From Pseudomonas taeanensis MS-3 (lineage in GTDB: Bacteria > Pseudomonadota > Gammaproteobacteria > Pseudomonadales > Pseudomonadaceae): a stretch of DNA of 64,000 nt. The notes beneath the pieces are model-generated. The model saw only the letters and a program-made list of their open reading frames with translations, did no database searches and was not told the origin of the DNA. A program made the position numbers and the translations under genes. The DNA lies in NCBI RefSeq assembly GCF_000498575.2, contig NZ_AWSQ01000001.1, positions 62,001 to 126,000 on the forward strand, read 5' to 3'. Positions within the stretch are counted from its first letter, which is position 1. Each line of letters begins with the position of its first letter. Of this stretch, positions 28,067-37,631 are shown piece after piece.

Positions 28067-29371
28067 TCAGCCGCCCGTGCCCATCAGCTTGACCGCGCCA
28101 CGGTGCCGTTGGCCGTGGATACGAATGCAATTGCGCCCGGCACTCTTGGCACCGTACAGCGCCTGGTCCGCCGCCTTGATCACCGCTTCCGGGCTGCGCT
28201 GCTCTGCCCCCCGCTCGGCCACCCCCATGCTCAGCGTCACCGCCACCTGGGTAGCGGCCGCGCTGCCGCGGCGCTGGCGACCTTGCTTGTCGTCCCGTGG
28301 ACGGCTAACCGTGTCGCGCAATTGCAGGCGGTAGTCTTCAACCGCCTGCCGCACCTGTTCCAAGTGTGGCAGGCATTCCTCAAGAGTTTTACCGGGAAAC
28401 ACCAGAGTGAACTCCTCGCCGCCATAACGGTAGGCCTTGCCACCGCCACCGATCTTGCGCAGCTGGCTGGCGACCAGGCGCAACACCTGGTCGCCGGTTT
28501 CATGGCCGTGAGTATCATTGAAGCGCTTGAAGTGATCGACATCGGCCATGGCAATCACATAGCTGCGACCCAATCGCTGCAGGCGCTCGTTCAGCGCACG
28601 CCGCCCCGGCAACCCGGTCAGCTCATCACGAAAGGCCATCTGGTAAGCCTCATGGGCGACCGCCGCCACCAGCATGAGCATGATCAGGCAGCTCATCACG
28701 TGCAGGGCGTGGGGCACGATGAAGGTATTCGGCAACATCCACAACAAACCGAACAAGCCTACCAACTGCGCCGCATGCAAGGGCCGAGGCGCGCGCAGGT
28801 ACTGCACCAGCAAGAGGATGAACGCGAGGCCAAACAACGGATAGGCAAATTGCACCAGGCTCATCCACTCGCCGTGCAAGGCTGGCCAGCGGATCACGGA
28901 CAGCCACTGCAGCAGCGCCTCGGGGTAGCGCCGTTCAAGCGCCAGGGCGACGCCGCCCACTGCCAGCAATACCGCAGCACGGGCGACCAGGTCCTGCAGC
29001 AGATGGGTGCGTTCCTGCCACGCCGCGTATAGGCCGTAGAGCAGCGGCAACAACACACTGCTGAGATGGAACACCAAGGCCGCGTCGCTGCGCACCCGGC
29101 CTTCGGCACGGTAGTGATCGAGCTGGATATCCAGAAAAAAGTAGCCGAGATACAGCACCAGCAGCAAGAACAGCTCACGCTGACGGCCGTAGACCAGGCA
29201 GAAGGCACCGCCGAGTAACAGCAACAGTGTCGGCAGGACGTTGAACAGCGATATGAAAAACTCGCTCAGCTGCGGCAAACCGGCAGCCACCAGCCCCCCG
29301 CCGAGCAACAGCAGCGAAGGCAGGAAATGACTGAGGCGCACTGCAGCCAGGTGCGACAAGGCAAGCTCCAC
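28067..29371 (-). CDS. Membrane-anchored diguanylate cyclase (GGDEF)
   Basis: 434 residues. The first about 245 residues contain about seven hydrophobic helices (LLLLGGGLVAAG, LLLLLGGAFCLVYG, LFLLLVLYLGYFF and others), a membrane sensor of unknown ligand. A GGDEF domain follows: DELTGLPGRRALNERL, MADVDHFKRFNDTHGHETGDQVL and the active-site GGEEF. The allosteric I-site RxxD, five residues before GGEEF, is absent (GGGG at those positions), so product inhibition through that site is unlikely. Inserted between two acyl-CoA dehydrogenase genes on the same strand. Confidence 0.9.
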   Translation of the reverse strand: MELALSHLAAVRLSHFLPSLLLLGGGLVAAGLPQLSEFFISLFNVLPTLLLLLGGAFCLVYGRQRELFLLLVLYLGYFFLDIQLDHYRAEGRVRSDAALVFHLSSVLLPLLYGLYAAWQERTHLLQDLVARAAVLLAVGGVALALERRYPEALLQWLSVIRWPALHGEWMSLVQFAYPLFGLAFILLLVQYLRAPRPLHAAQLVGLFGLLWMLPNTFIVPHALHVMSCLIMLMLVAAVAHEAYQMAFRDELTGLPGRRALNERLQRLGRSYVIAMADVDHFKRFNDTHGHETGDQVLRLVASQLRKIGGGGKAYRYGGEEFTLVFPGKTLEECLPHLEQVRQAVEDYRLQLRDTVSRPRDDKQGRQRRGSAAATQVAVTLSMGVAERGAEQRSPEAVIKAADQALYGAKSAGRNCIRIHGQRHRGAVKLMGTGG

Positions 29372-29492
29372 GGGCGAACCCGAGACAAGACGAAGGCTGG
29401 CATTTTGCCTGTCGTCGACGCGTTACGCACGGAGCATAGCGCGTAAATCGAAGCTGAGACGGCCGGCCGTGCGCCTCACCACAACACAGCCA

Positions 29493-29525
29493 TAAAAAAG
29501 CCGCGCCCCAAAGGAGCGCGGCTTT
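29493..29525 (-). terminator. Rho-independent terminator of acyl-CoA dehydrogenase 3
   Basis: On the minus strand, GAAAGCCGCGCTCC pairs with GGGGCGCGGCTTTTTT; a strong stem with a run of six T, about 25 bp after the stop. Confidence 0.88.
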
Positions 29526-29548
29526 CGACCCGAAAGTCGGACTGCGGC

Positions 29549-31354
29549 TTAGTAGCCCAGAGCGAAGTGCTCTTCGTCCATATCCATCAGGTTGTTGGCG
29601 CCGGACAGCATGGTTTCAACATGGCTGCGGGTGCGCGGCAGAATACGTGCGAAGTAGAAGCGCGCAGTCTGCAGCTTGGCCTTGTAGAAGGCTTCTTCGT
29701 TGGTACCCGCGGCGAGTTTCTCGGCAGCCAGGCGCGCCATGTCGGCCCAGAAGTAGGCCAGGCAGGCGTAGCCGGAGTACATCAGGAAGTCTACGGAAGC
29801 GGCACCGACTTCTTCGCGATCTTTCATCGCGGCCATGCCGACTTTCATGGTGACCTCGCCCCACTCCTTGTTCAGTTTGGCCAACGGCTCGACGAATTCC
29901 TTGATGGCTTCGTTGCCTTCGTTGGTCTGGCAGAACTTGTGCACGATCTTGGTGAAGCCTTTGAGTGCCTCGCCCTGAGTCATGAGGATCTTGCGACCCA
30001 GCAGGTCAAGCGCCTGGATACCGGTAGTGCCTTCGTACAGCATGGAAATCCGGCTGTCGCGCACGTTCTGCTCCATGCCCCACTCGGCGATGAAGCCGTG
30101 ACCGCCATAGATCTGCACACCATGGTTGGCGGCTTCGAAGCCCACTTCGGTCATGAAGGCTTTGGCAATCGGAGTGATGAAGGCCAGCATCGCATCGGCG
30201 GCTTTCTTGTCTTCTTCGTTTTCGCTGTACTTGACGATGTCGACCTGCTTGGCAGCGAAGTACACCATCGCCCGGTTGCCTTCAGCGAACGCCTTCATGG
30301 TCAGCAACATACGACGCACGTCCGGATGCACGATGATCGGGTCGGCGGCTTTTTCAGGCGCTTTCGGGCCGGTCAGCGAACGCATCTGCAGACGCTCACG
30401 AGCGTACTTGAGACCACCCTGGAAACCGATTTCGGCGTGAGCCAGGCCTTGCAGCGCGGTACCCAGGCGAGCGGTATTCATAAAGGTGAACATGCAGTTC
30501 AAGCCTTTGTTCGCCGGGCCGATCAGATAACCGGTGGCGCTGTCGAAGTTCATCACGCAGGTGGCGTTACCGTGAATGCCCATCTTGTGCTCGAGAGAGC
30601 CACAGGTCACACCGTTACGCTCGCCGGCATTGCCTGCGGCATCAGGCAGGAACTTCGGCACGATGAACAGGGAGATCCCCTTGGTGCCGGCCGGTGCATC
30701 GGGCAGGCGGGCCAGCACGATGTGGACGATGTTATCGGCCATGTCGTGTTCACCGGCGGAGATGAAAATCTTGGTACCGGAAACCTTGTAGGAACCGTCG
30801 GCTTGCGGCTCGGCCTTGGTGCGCAACATGCCCAGGTCGGTACCACAATGCGGCTCGGTCAGGCACATGGTACCGGTCCACTCGCCGGACACCAGCTTGG
30901 TCAGGTAGGCGTGCTTCTGCTCATCGGTACCGTGCTCGGCGAGGGTGTTCATCGCGCCGTGCGACAGGCCCGGGTACATGCCCCACGACCAGTTCGCCTC
31001 ACCGACCATCTCGCTCAGCACCAGGCCGAGAGACTCCGGCAGGCCTTGGCCGCCGTGGTCGACGTCATGCGACAGGCTCGGCCAGCCACCTTCGACATAC
31101 TGCTGGTAAGCGTCTTTGAAACCCGTCGGGGTTTTAACGCCGGACTCGCTCCAGGTGCACCCTTCGATGTCACCGGTGCGGTTCAGCGGGGCCAGTACCT
31201 GCTCACAAAACTTGGCGCCTTCCTCGAGGATGGCGTTAACCATATCCGGGGTAGCGTCTTGGCAAGCCGGCAGGCTCTGATAATGCGCTTCGTAACCGAG
31301 CAGTTCGTCACGTACGAAACGAATATCACGCAAGGGGGCCTTGTAATCAGGCAT
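29549..31354 (-). CDS. Acyl-CoA dehydrogenase (large FadE-like, paralogue 3)
   Basis: 601 residues, starts [19 protein letters not shown]. Motifs [52 protein letters not shown] and [15 protein letters not shown] mark substrate, flavin and dimer contacts. Its codon choice (many AAG/GAA, fewer rare codons) looks biased towards high expression compared with its paralogues. The only one of the three with PsrA-type boxes in its promoter, implying induction by long-chain acyl-CoA. Positional equivalent of PA0508 (recalled). Confidence 0.93.
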   Translation of the reverse strand: MPDYKAPLRDIRFVRDELLGYEAHYQSLPACQDATPDMVNAILEEGAKFCEQVLAPLNRTGDIEGCTWSESGVKTPTGFKDAYQQYVEGGWPSLSHDVDHGGQGLPESLGLVLSEMVGEANWSWGMYPGLSHGAMNTLAEHGTDEQKHAYLTKLVSGEWTGTMCLTEPHCGTDLGMLRTKAEPQADGSYKVSGTKIFISAGEHDMADNIVHIVLARLPDAPAGTKGISLFIVPKFLPDAAGNAGERNGVTCGSLEHKMGIHGNATCVMNFDSATGYLIGPANKGLNCMFTFMNTARLGTALQGLAHAEIGFQGGLKYARERLQMRSLTGPKAPEKAADPIIVHPDVRRMLLTMKAFAEGNRAMVYFAAKQVDIVKYSENEEDKKAADAMLAFITPIAKAFMTEVGFEAANHGVQIYGGHGFIAEWGMEQNVRDSRISMLYEGTTGIQALDLLGRKILMTQGEALKGFTKIVHKFCQTNEGNEAIKEFVEPLAKLNKEWGEVTMKVGMAAMKDREEVGAASVDFLMYSGYACLAYFWADMARLAAEKLAAGTNEEAFYKAKLQTARFYFARILPRTRSHVETMLSGANNLMDMDEEHFALGY

Positions 31355-31459
31355 AGCGAGTAACCTCTGCGGTGGGTTCCTAGTATTCAGGTGACCGGGC
31401 TAGCGGCCGTGTTCGGGATTGCTCCCAACTGTTTGGTAACCTCTCGGCAACCGAACAAT

Positions 31460-31486
31460 CAAACATGTGTTTGAAACATACGTTTA
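31460..31486. promoter_or_regulatory. Two overlapping PsrA-type operators
   Basis: CAAAC-ATGT-GTTTG (31460-31473) fits the published PsrA consensus (G/C)AAAC-N2-4-GTTT(G/C) perfectly. GAAAC-ATAC-GTTTA (31473-31486) overlaps it by one base with one deviation. PsrA is a TetR-type fatty-acid-responsive repressor of beta-oxidation genes in Pseudomonas. The sites are 106-132 bp upstream of the acyl-CoA dehydrogenase 3 ATG. Confidence 0.75.
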
Positions 31487-31521
31487 CGCCTAGCCCTTGT
31501 CAAGCACCCGCACTCTTCTCA

Positions 31522-32262
31522 CTACGCAACGAAATCAATCTGAGGCCCGGATTCTGGCGCGCCAGCCACCCGTCGGTAGATATTCAGGTCGGCCGCAGGA
31601 GGCAGAGGTTGCAGGTTTGAGCTCTTCGCCGAGCCCTCTTGCTCCTGCGGTTCGGTTTTCGTTTGCCCTGAGCGCGCCGCATCGCCTTCGCGACTCTGCT
31701 GCTCGGCCAGTTCGACTCGTGCCTGGGCCATCTGCGCCTGGGCTTGCGCCGCTACACTGCGATCCTGGGCAGACGGTTCGGCCGGCGCCAACGCTGCTCG
31801 CACGACCACCTCCATCTTGCTCAAGGTGGCTTGCGGGTCGTTCGACACGGCGCCGGTATCGATGCTGACCTCGCCGCCCACCGCATAACGCTGACCATCT
31901 GGACCACGGCTATAGGTGTAGCTCGGCGCCCCGGCATGACTGCCACCCACAGCGGCATGCGCCTGTTCATGAGCGCGCACCTCCCGATCACGGCTAGCCA
32001 GTTCGGCGATTTCCAGTTGCTCGCTACGCTCTTGCGCAGGACTCTGTTCGTTCTTGCGGGACGGTTGATCGGCTGACTTATCCGCTTCTTCGCGAGCAGA
32101 AGGCGATTGCTGACCATCCAGCGAGGACGGCGGGGTTGCCGGCGCCTGGGTGGCGCGGGTCAAGTCCTGCGAGACGTCGGGCGAGGCGTTAGCGGACACC
32201 GGCTGCTGCGGCCGTGCCACCCCGGCGGGTAGAGGATATGAGGACGTACCACCTATCTGCAT
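31522..32262 (-). CDS. Putative metalloprotease, SprA/CJM1_0395 family
   Basis: 246 residues. A low-complexity N-terminal half rich in Pro, Ser, Gln and Glu precedes a conserved core with EVRAHEQAHAAVGG; HEQAH (98-102) is a short zinc-protease-like motif. The core goes on with GAPSYTYSRGPDGQRYAVGGEVSID. The tail is again Ala/Gln/Glu rich, probably coiled. No signal peptide. Good Shine-Dalgarno (GGAAGGA). Proteolytic activity is a family-level prediction. Two genes upstream of the biotin cluster's end is the same place as PA0505 in P. aeruginosa (recalled). Confidence 0.8.
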   Translation of the reverse strand: MQIGGTSSYPLPAGVARPQQPVSANASPDVSQDLTRATQAPATPPSSLDGQQSPSAREEADKSADQPSRKNEQSPAQERSEQLEIAELASRDREVRAHEQAHAAVGGSHAGAPSYTYSRGPDGQRYAVGGEVSIDTGAVSNDPQATLSKMEVVVRAALAPAEPSAQDRSVAAQAQAQMAQARVELAEQQSREGDAARSGQTKTEPQEQEGSAKSSNLQPLPPAADLNIYRRVAGAPESGPQIDFVA

Positions 32263-32485
32263 AGAGTCCTTCCTTGCTCAAGGTGCGCTGGATCTTTCCG
32301 TCGTAGGGACGAGCCCGCGGAACCAACTGCGGGGATCTGCGACATCTGGCCATGCAGCGTTGCAATATAGCGCTGCTGGTCACCTGATTGCATTGCGTCG
32401 CGCCCTAAAGCCCAGGTCGATCAGGGCCTACCCGGAGAGCACGGCAACGCCCGAAACATTACTCGCTACCGGCTCGAACGGGCTG

Positions 32486-32785
32486 TTACGCAGTGGTGTC
32501 GATCAAGGTCCCGAGCACTTCGTCTGCGGTTTTCACGACCTTCGCACCGGCCTGAGCTTCGTTCTGGCCGACGCGTAGCGCCACCAGGCTTTCCGTTAGA
32601 TCCGGCCGACTCTCGGCGGGCACCTCGGCGGAGGGATTGACTTGATTCGGCCGCGCGGATTGCGCCGCCTGTGGTGGCGCAGTGAAGGCATTACTGGCGA
32701 TGTCGCTGGCAGCCTGCTCGACACGGCGCTGACCGGACTGAATGGTGCTGACACCCGAGCTGAAGGCGCTACCGGAGATTTCCAT
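32486..32785 (-). CDS. Small protein resembling fused ends of flagellar rod/hook proteins
   Basis: 99 residues from ATG 32785 (GGGAG, spacing 7); a TTG two codons earlier is unlikely. The N-terminus SGVSTIQSGQRRVEQAASDIASNAF resembles the N-terminal helix of flagellar basal-body rod proteins. The C-terminus LVALRVGQNEAQAGAKVVKTADEVLGTLIDT resembles their C-terminal helix (AKVI-TADEMLGTL pattern). The normal central domain is missing; a Pro/Ala/Gln linker replaces it. No other flagellar genes are nearby. Could be a structural relic or a small axial-protein mimic; function unknown. Confidence 0.75.
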   Translation of the reverse strand: MEISGSAFSSGVSTIQSGQRRVEQAASDIASNAFTAPPQAAQSARPNQVNPSAEVPAESRPDLTESLVALRVGQNEAQAGAKVVKTADEVLGTLIDTTA

Positions 32786-32881
32786 GCACAAACTCCCGCA
32801 GTGGAAGGACAGTATTGCGTTGTATTGAAGCAGAAAAACCGCAGAACACGTACGGGAAAAAGGCTATGGCAAAAGGCCTGC

Positions 32882-33571
32882 TTATAGCTCGGGTACCAAT
32901 AGGCTCAGGTCCAGATGCGCCGCTACTGCCGCTGGCGTGGCTGTATCCAGGCGCGGCACCCGCCCCAGACAGGGTGCTGGCAGCCGTTCGGCAAGGGTCG
33001 CGAGGTTCTCCTCCAGGCGCGAGGTCTGCGGGTCGACCACATTGGCCACCCAGCCCGCCAGCTCCAGACCATCGCGGGCAATTGCCTCGGCACTCAGTAC
33101 GGCTTGGTTGATGCAGCCCAGGCGCACACCGACCACCAGAATCACTGGCAAGCGCAGGCTGATCACCAGATCGGACAAGTTAGCCTGGCCAGCCAAAGGG
33201 ACGCGCCAGCCTCCCGCACCCTCGACCAGAGTGAAGTCGGCGCCCTTGTCCAGAATGTGCTGCACAGGGCCACACAACGCAGCCACATCCAGCAGCACAC
33301 CGGCTTCACGCGCCGCCAGATGCGGGGCGATGGCCGGCGCGAACGCCAGCGGATTGACCTCGGCATAGTCCAACGCCAGGGTGCATTCGCCGAGCAGAGC
33401 CAGGGCGTCGTCATTGCGTAAGCCGTCAGGCGTCGGCAGGCAGCCGGAGGCCACCGGTTTAGACGCGGCGGTGGACAGGCCGGCCATTCGCGCCGCGTAC
33501 AGCAGGCCGGCGGCGATGGTGGTCTTGCCGATTTCGGTGTCGGTGCCGGTGACGAAGTAGGCCTGGGTCAT
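32882..33571 (-). CDS. bioD: Dethiobiotin synthetase
   Basis: 229 residues from ATG 33571 with GGAGG upstream. It forms the ureido ring of dethiobiotin from 7,8-diaminopelargonate, CO2 and ATP in the cytoplasm. P-loop GTDTEIGKTT at the N-terminus, then the substrate lysine in TAASKPVASG, and VEGAGGWRVPL. Last gene of the bioB-F-H-C-D run; bioA is not in the window. Confidence 0.95.
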   Translation of the reverse strand: MTQAYFVTGTDTEIGKTTIAAGLLYAARMAGLSTAASKPVASGCLPTPDGLRNDDALALLGECTLALDYAEVNPLAFAPAIAPHLAAREAGVLLDVAALCGPVQHILDKGADFTLVEGAGGWRVPLAGQANLSDLVISLRLPVILVVGVRLGCINQAVLSAEAIARDGLELAGWVANVVDPQTSRLEENLATLAERLPAPCLGRVPRLDTATPAAVAAHLDLSLLVPEL

Positions 33572-33671
33572 ATCAATCCTCCCTCGCACTGGGGTTGTCT
33601 ATCGGCCGCGTTGCGGGTCTTGCCGACTCGCTGGCGAAAACCGGGGGGTGCCAGTGACGAAAAGGCGGCAG

Positions 33672-34487
33672 TCATGCCCGAGGCTCCTTGCGCAGTACGC
33701 CGTAGACCACCTGATAGGTCGCCGGCAGGCCCTGCGGTTGACGGCAGCGTTCGTAGGCTTCGAGCAAGGCGCGCATCCGCGCACGCCCTGTCAAACCGCC
33801 GGGGCGACCAGGATTGAGGTTATGTGCACCGAGGGCCTTGAGTTCGTGGGTGAGGCCGCGCAGATCGGGGAAATGCATGACCTCCACCCGGGTATCCAGG
33901 CTGAGGAGCTGCAAGGCACTGGCGGCGCAGTGGTCCTGGTAGTCGGCGAAACGGCGGAAGCGGTTGACGTGGACGAAGCCATCCACCGCCTGCCAGCTAT
34001 CGCGCAGCTCCTGCAGGGTGCCGACGCACAGGCTGCTGAACGCCAGCACGCCACCCGGACGCAGCACCCGATGCGCCTCGCTCAGCACCGCCTGGAAATC
34101 CGCGCACCATTGCAGCGCGAGGCTGGAAAACAGCAGATCGCAGGACGCGCCCTGCAACGGCAGACGCTCGGCATCGCCGGCAATGAACTGCTGCGCCCCG
34201 CCCAGTGGTCGCGCGTGGCGTAGCATGCCCTCGGCAATATCCAGGGCCAGACCGTCGGAAGCGCTGAAGCGTTCGGCCAAGGCCCGACTGAAATGCCCGG
34301 TGCCACAACCCAAGTCGAGCCAGCGTTGCGGGCTGAACTGTGCCGGCAAGCGCGTCAGCAACTCGCTGCCGACCTTGCGCTGCAGCGCCGCGACGCTGTC
34401 GTAACTATCTGCTGCACGGGAAAACGAGGCGGCGACCTGACGCTTGTCCGGCAGACCGCCGAGCGGGTTCTGCATCAACTCAGTCAT
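33672..34487 (-). CDS. bioC: Malonyl-ACP O-methyltransferase
   Basis: 271 residues from ATG 34487, which overlaps the end of bioH by 8 bp. It methylates malonyl-ACP to start pimeloyl synthesis. SAM-binding motif [15 protein letters not shown], then [10 protein letters not shown], and the BioC-specific N-terminal [18 protein letters not shown]. The tail with [16 protein letters not shown] fits the family. A longer frame to 34571 is covered by bioH and unlikely. Confidence 0.93.
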   Translation of the reverse strand: MTELMQNPLGGLPDKRQVAASFSRAADSYDSVAALQRKVGSELLTRLPAQFSPQRWLDLGCGTGHFSRALAERFSASDGLALDIAEGMLRHARPLGGAQQFIAGDAERLPLQGASCDLLFSSLALQWCADFQAVLSEAHRVLRPGGVLAFSSLCVGTLQELRDSWQAVDGFVHVNRFRRFADYQDHCAASALQLLSLDTRVEVMHFPDLRGLTHELKALGAHNLNPGRPGGLTGRARMRALLEAYERCRQPQGLPATYQVVYGVLRKEPRA

Positions 34488-35211
34488 CGCCGACCTCATG
34501 CAGGAACGCCTGGATCGCCGCGGCCACCTCGTGCGGTCGCTCCAGCACGAAGGCATGACTGGCCGTGTCAATCAGGCCTATTTCGACATCCGGCAGCAGT
34601 GCCAACAGCGCCGCTGCCGCGTCTGCGGGAACCAAGCCATCGAGACCGGCGAACAGATGCAGTTGCGGACCGGCAAAACTCTGCAGCGCCGCACGGGTAT
34701 CCAGCGCGGCCAGCACATCCAGGCCCGCCAGCAGGCTTTCGGGCGCTACCTGTGGCGCCGCGCCCAGCAGCAAACGCGACAGGCCACGGGGGTCGGCCGC
34801 GCCCTGACTGCAGAGCAAGGCGAAACGCTTCAAGGTGACCGCCGCATCCGCAGCGCAGCCCTGGCGGAAGGCGGCGAAGGTCTCCGCTGGCATCGCACTG
34901 GGCCATGCCGAGCCGGCGACGAAACGCGGATTGCTGGCCAGGGTCAGCAGGCCGGGGCAACGCTCGCCACGCCGGCCGCCCAGTTCGGCGGCGAGCATGC
35001 CGCCCAGCGACCAGCCTCCCAACCAGGCATCTTGCGGCAAGCTGTCGTCCAGTTCGTCGAGCCACTCGGCGGGGTCGCGGCTGCTCAGCGTCGGCAAGGG
35101 TTCGACCTGCACCCGCAGGCGCTCATCCAACCCGCGCAAGGCATCGGCCAAGGGCTCCAGCGGCGCTGTGCCCAGGCCCCAGCCCGGCAGCAGAATCAAT
35201 CGATCACGCAT
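34480..35211 (-). CDS. bioH: Pimeloyl-ACP methyl ester esterase
   Basis: 243 residues from ATG 35211, overlapping the bioF end by 8 bp. Alpha/beta hydrolase that removes the methyl group after chain elongation. [19 protein letters not shown] at the N-terminus, nucleophile in [10 protein letters not shown], and probable acid and His in AGLDGLVP and [11 protein letters not shown]. Position between bioF and bioC matches other Pseudomonas. Confidence 0.92.
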   Translation of the reverse strand: MRDRLILLPGWGLGTAPLEPLADALRGLDERLRVQVEPLPTLSSRDPAEWLDELDDSLPQDAWLGGWSLGGMLAAELGGRRGERCPGLLTLASNPRFVAGSAWPSAMPAETFAAFRQGCAADAAVTLKRFALLCSQGAADPRGLSRLLLGAAPQVAPESLLAGLDVLAALDTRAALQSFAGPQLHLFAGLDGLVPADAAAALLALLPDVEIGLIDTASHAFVLERPHEVAAAIQAFLHEVGDD

Positions 35212-36391
35212 TGCCTTTGTCCTCCTCAACCGTGGCCAGCTGCGGCCAGCACTCGGCCAGCGCCTCCAGCAACAACTCTAGCTGGGCGACGCTGTGGGCG
35301 GCCGACAGGGTGACGCGTAGACGCGCACTACCCGCCGGCACGGTTGGTGGTCGAATCGCGGTGACCAGCAGGCCGCGCTCGCGCAGCATCTGCGACAGGC
35401 GCAACGCGCGGTCGCTGTCCCCGACCATGATCGGCTGGATCGGCGTCGGGCTGTCCACCAGGCTCAGGCCAATCGCTTCGGCGCCGGCGCGAAAGCGCTG
35501 AATCAGCGTCGCCAAATGCTCGCGGCGCCAGTGCTCGCTACGCAGCAACTCCAGGCTTTTCAGGGTCGCGCAGGCCAGCGCCGGTGGCTGACTGGTGGTG
35601 TAGATATAGGGACGGGCGAACTGCACCAGGGTCTCGATCAACTCCTCGCTGCCCGCGACGAAAGCCCCGGCAGTGCCGAACGCCTTGCCCAGGGTGCCGA
35701 CCAGCACCTGTACATCGTCCGGGCCCAGGCCGAAGTGCTCGACAATACCACCACCGGTGGCGCCCAGCGGGCCAAAGCCGTGGGCATCGTCGACCATGAC
35801 CCAGGCATCGCGCTGCTTCGCCTCGGCGCACAACGCCGGCAGGTCGGCCAGGTCACCGTCCATGCTGAACACGCCGTCGGTCACCACCAGGGTGTTGCCG
35901 TTGGCTTTCGCCAGACGGCCGGCGAGACTCTGCGCATCGTTGTGCAAATAGCGCGAGAAGCGCGCGCCGCTGAGCAGGCCGGCATCCAGCAGCGAGGCGT
36001 GATTGAGCCGGTCTTCCAGCACCGTATCGCCCTGACCGAGCAACGCGGTGACGGCACCCAGGTTGGCCATGTAGCCGGTGGAGAACAGCAACGCACGCGG
36101 CCGCCCGGTGAACGCCGCAAGCGCTTCTTCCAGTTCATGGTGCGGGGTGCTATGGCCGATCACCAGGTGCGAGGCGCCGCCGCCGACGCCCCAGCGGTGT
36201 GCGCCGGCACGCCAGGCTTCGATCACCTGCGGATGATTGGCCAACCCGAGGTAATCGTTGGAGCAGAAGGCCAGCAATTCACGGCCGTCGACCCTGACCA
36301 GCGGCCCCTGCGGACTGTCCAGCAGCGGGCGTTGGCGGTACAGGTGCGCGGCGCGGCGCTCGGCGAGACGGGTGGCGAGATCGAAGGGCAT
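35204..36391 (-). CDS. bioF: 8-amino-7-oxononanoate synthase
   Basis: 395 residues, PLP enzyme that condenses pimeloyl-ACP/CoA with alanine. Conserved features: [25 protein letters not shown], substrate/PLP contacts [10 protein letters not shown], and the PLP lysine in [11 protein letters not shown]. Full length. The 105-bp gap to bioB holds a REP pair, so bioF may be read through from bioB or have its own start. Confidence 0.96.
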   Translation of the reverse strand: MPFDLATRLAERRAAHLYRQRPLLDSPQGPLVRVDGRELLAFCSNDYLGLANHPQVIEAWRAGAHRWGVGGGASHLVIGHSTPHHELEEALAAFTGRPRALLFSTGYMANLGAVTALLGQGDTVLEDRLNHASLLDAGLLSGARFSRYLHNDAQSLAGRLAKANGNTLVVTDGVFSMDGDLADLPALCAEAKQRDAWVMVDDAHGFGPLGATGGGIVEHFGLGPDDVQVLVGTLGKAFGTAGAFVAGSEELIETLVQFARPYIYTTSQPPALACATLKSLELLRSEHWRREHLATLIQRFRAGAEAIGLSLVDSPTPIQPIMVGDSDRALRLSQMLRERGLLVTAIRPPTVPAGSARLRVTLSAAHSVAQLELLLEALAECWPQLATVEEDKGNA

Positions 36392-36409
36392 GGACAGCTC
36401 AGCTTGTTT

Positions 36410-36483
36410 GTAGGAGCCAGGGGGACGCCTAGTCCGTGCTGGCGATCTCCGCTAACCGGGATCGCCAACAAGCTGGCTCCTAC
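36410..36483. repeat. REP pair (BIME-like) between bioB and bioF
   Basis: Inverted arms GTAGGAGCCAG (36410-36420) and CTGGCTCCTAC (36473-36483), with an inner inverted pair TGGCGATC / GATCGCCA. Typical Pseudomonas REP of the GTAGGAGC type. Confidence 0.8.
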
Positions 36484-36496
36484 AGGTTCGAGAAGG

Positions 36497-37552
36497 TCAG
36501 ACCGCGGCGTCGTAGAAGAGCGCGCTGCTCTTTTGCTCGACCAGCGCCTGCTCGATGGCGGCCTGATGGACTTCGTCGGCGTGCTCTTCGCGCTCTTCCG
36601 GTTTGATGCCGAGACGGGCGAACAGCTGCATGTCCTTGTCGGCTTGCGGGTTGGCGGTGGTCAGCAGTTTCTCGCCGTAGAAGATCGAGTTGGCGCCGGC
36701 GAAGAAGGCCAGGGCCTGCATCTGCTCGTTCATCGCCTCGCGGCCGGCGGACAGGCGCACATGGGACTGCGGCATCATGATCCGCGCCACGGCGAGCATG
36801 CGGATAAAGTCGAACGGATCGACGTCCTGTTCATCGGCCAGCGGTGTGCCCTTGACCTTGACCAGCATGTTGATCGGCACCGACTCCGGGTGTTCCGGCA
36901 GGTTGGCCAACTGGATCAGCAGACCGGCGCGGTCGTCCAGCGTCTCGCCCAGGCCGAGGATGCCGCCGGAGCAGATCTTCATCCCGGAATCGCGCACGTA
37001 GGCCAGGGTTTCCAGGCGTTCGTTGTAGGTGCGGGTGGTGATGATGTTGCCGTAGAACTCCGGCGAGGTGTCGAGGTTGTGGTTGTAGTAGTCGAGGCCG
37101 GCCTCGGCCAGGGCAGCGGTCTGCTCCTTGTCGAGCTTGCCGAGGGTCATGCAGGTTTCCAGGCCCATGGCCCGTACACCTTTGACCATCTCCAGCACGT
37201 AGGGCATGTCTTTCGCCGACGGGTGCTTCCAGGCGGCGCCCATGCAGAAGCGGGTCGAGCCGATGGCCTTGGCTTCGGCAGCCGCTTCCAGCACCTTTTG
37301 CACTTCCATCAGTTTTTCTTTTTCCAGCCCGGTGTTGTAGTGGCCGGACTGGGGGCAGTACTTGCAGTCTTCCGGGCAGGCGCCGGTCTTGATCGACAGC
37401 AGGGTCGAAACCTGTACGCGGTTGGCATCGAAATGCGCGCGGTGCACGCCCTGGGCCTGAAACAGCAGGTCGTTGAACGGTTGCTGGAAGAGCGCCTTGA
37501 CCTCGGCGAGGGTCCAGTCGTGACGCATTGGGGCGGCGGAGGTAGCGCTCAT
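36497..37552 (-). CDS. bioB: Biotin synthase
   Basis: 351 residues, radical-SAM enzyme inserting sulfur into dethiobiotin. The 4Fe-4S motif is [11 protein letters not shown]. The second-cluster ligands and core motifs include [23 protein letters not shown] and [10 protein letters not shown]. First gene of the biotin run. Upstream 37553-37631 contains an inverted CAGCCTGCT / AGCAGGCAG-like pair that may be part of its promoter, shared with divergent comF. Confidence 0.96.
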   Translation of the reverse strand: MSATSAAPMRHDWTLAEVKALFQQPFNDLLFQAQGVHRAHFDANRVQVSTLLSIKTGACPEDCKYCPQSGHYNTGLEKEKLMEVQKVLEAAAEAKAIGSTRFCMGAAWKHPSAKDMPYVLEMVKGVRAMGLETCMTLGKLDKEQTAALAEAGLDYYNHNLDTSPEFYGNIITTRTYNERLETLAYVRDSGMKICSGGILGLGETLDDRAGLLIQLANLPEHPESVPINMLVKVKGTPLADEQDVDPFDFIRMLAVARIMMPQSHVRLSAGREAMNEQMQALAFFAGANSIFYGEKLLTTANPQADKDMQLFARLGIKPEEREEHADEVHQAAIEQALVEQKSSALFYDAAV

Positions 37553-37631
37553 GGATGATTCCTTATTAGCAGCAACAGCCTGCTAGAGTCAGCAGGCAGA
37601 CACGGATGTTCGGCATGATTATGGAAGCGTT

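Noticed and set aside
24255..31363. Long open frames (up to about 600 codons) on the plus strand opposite the three acyl-CoA dehydrogenases
   Set aside because: They mirror the real genes codon for codon in high-GC DNA, are rich in His, Gly, Gln and Arg, and show no recognisable domains.
35516..37558. A 680-codon plus-strand frame across bioF and bioB
   Set aside because: Antisense shadow; both minus-strand genes have complete catalytic motifs.
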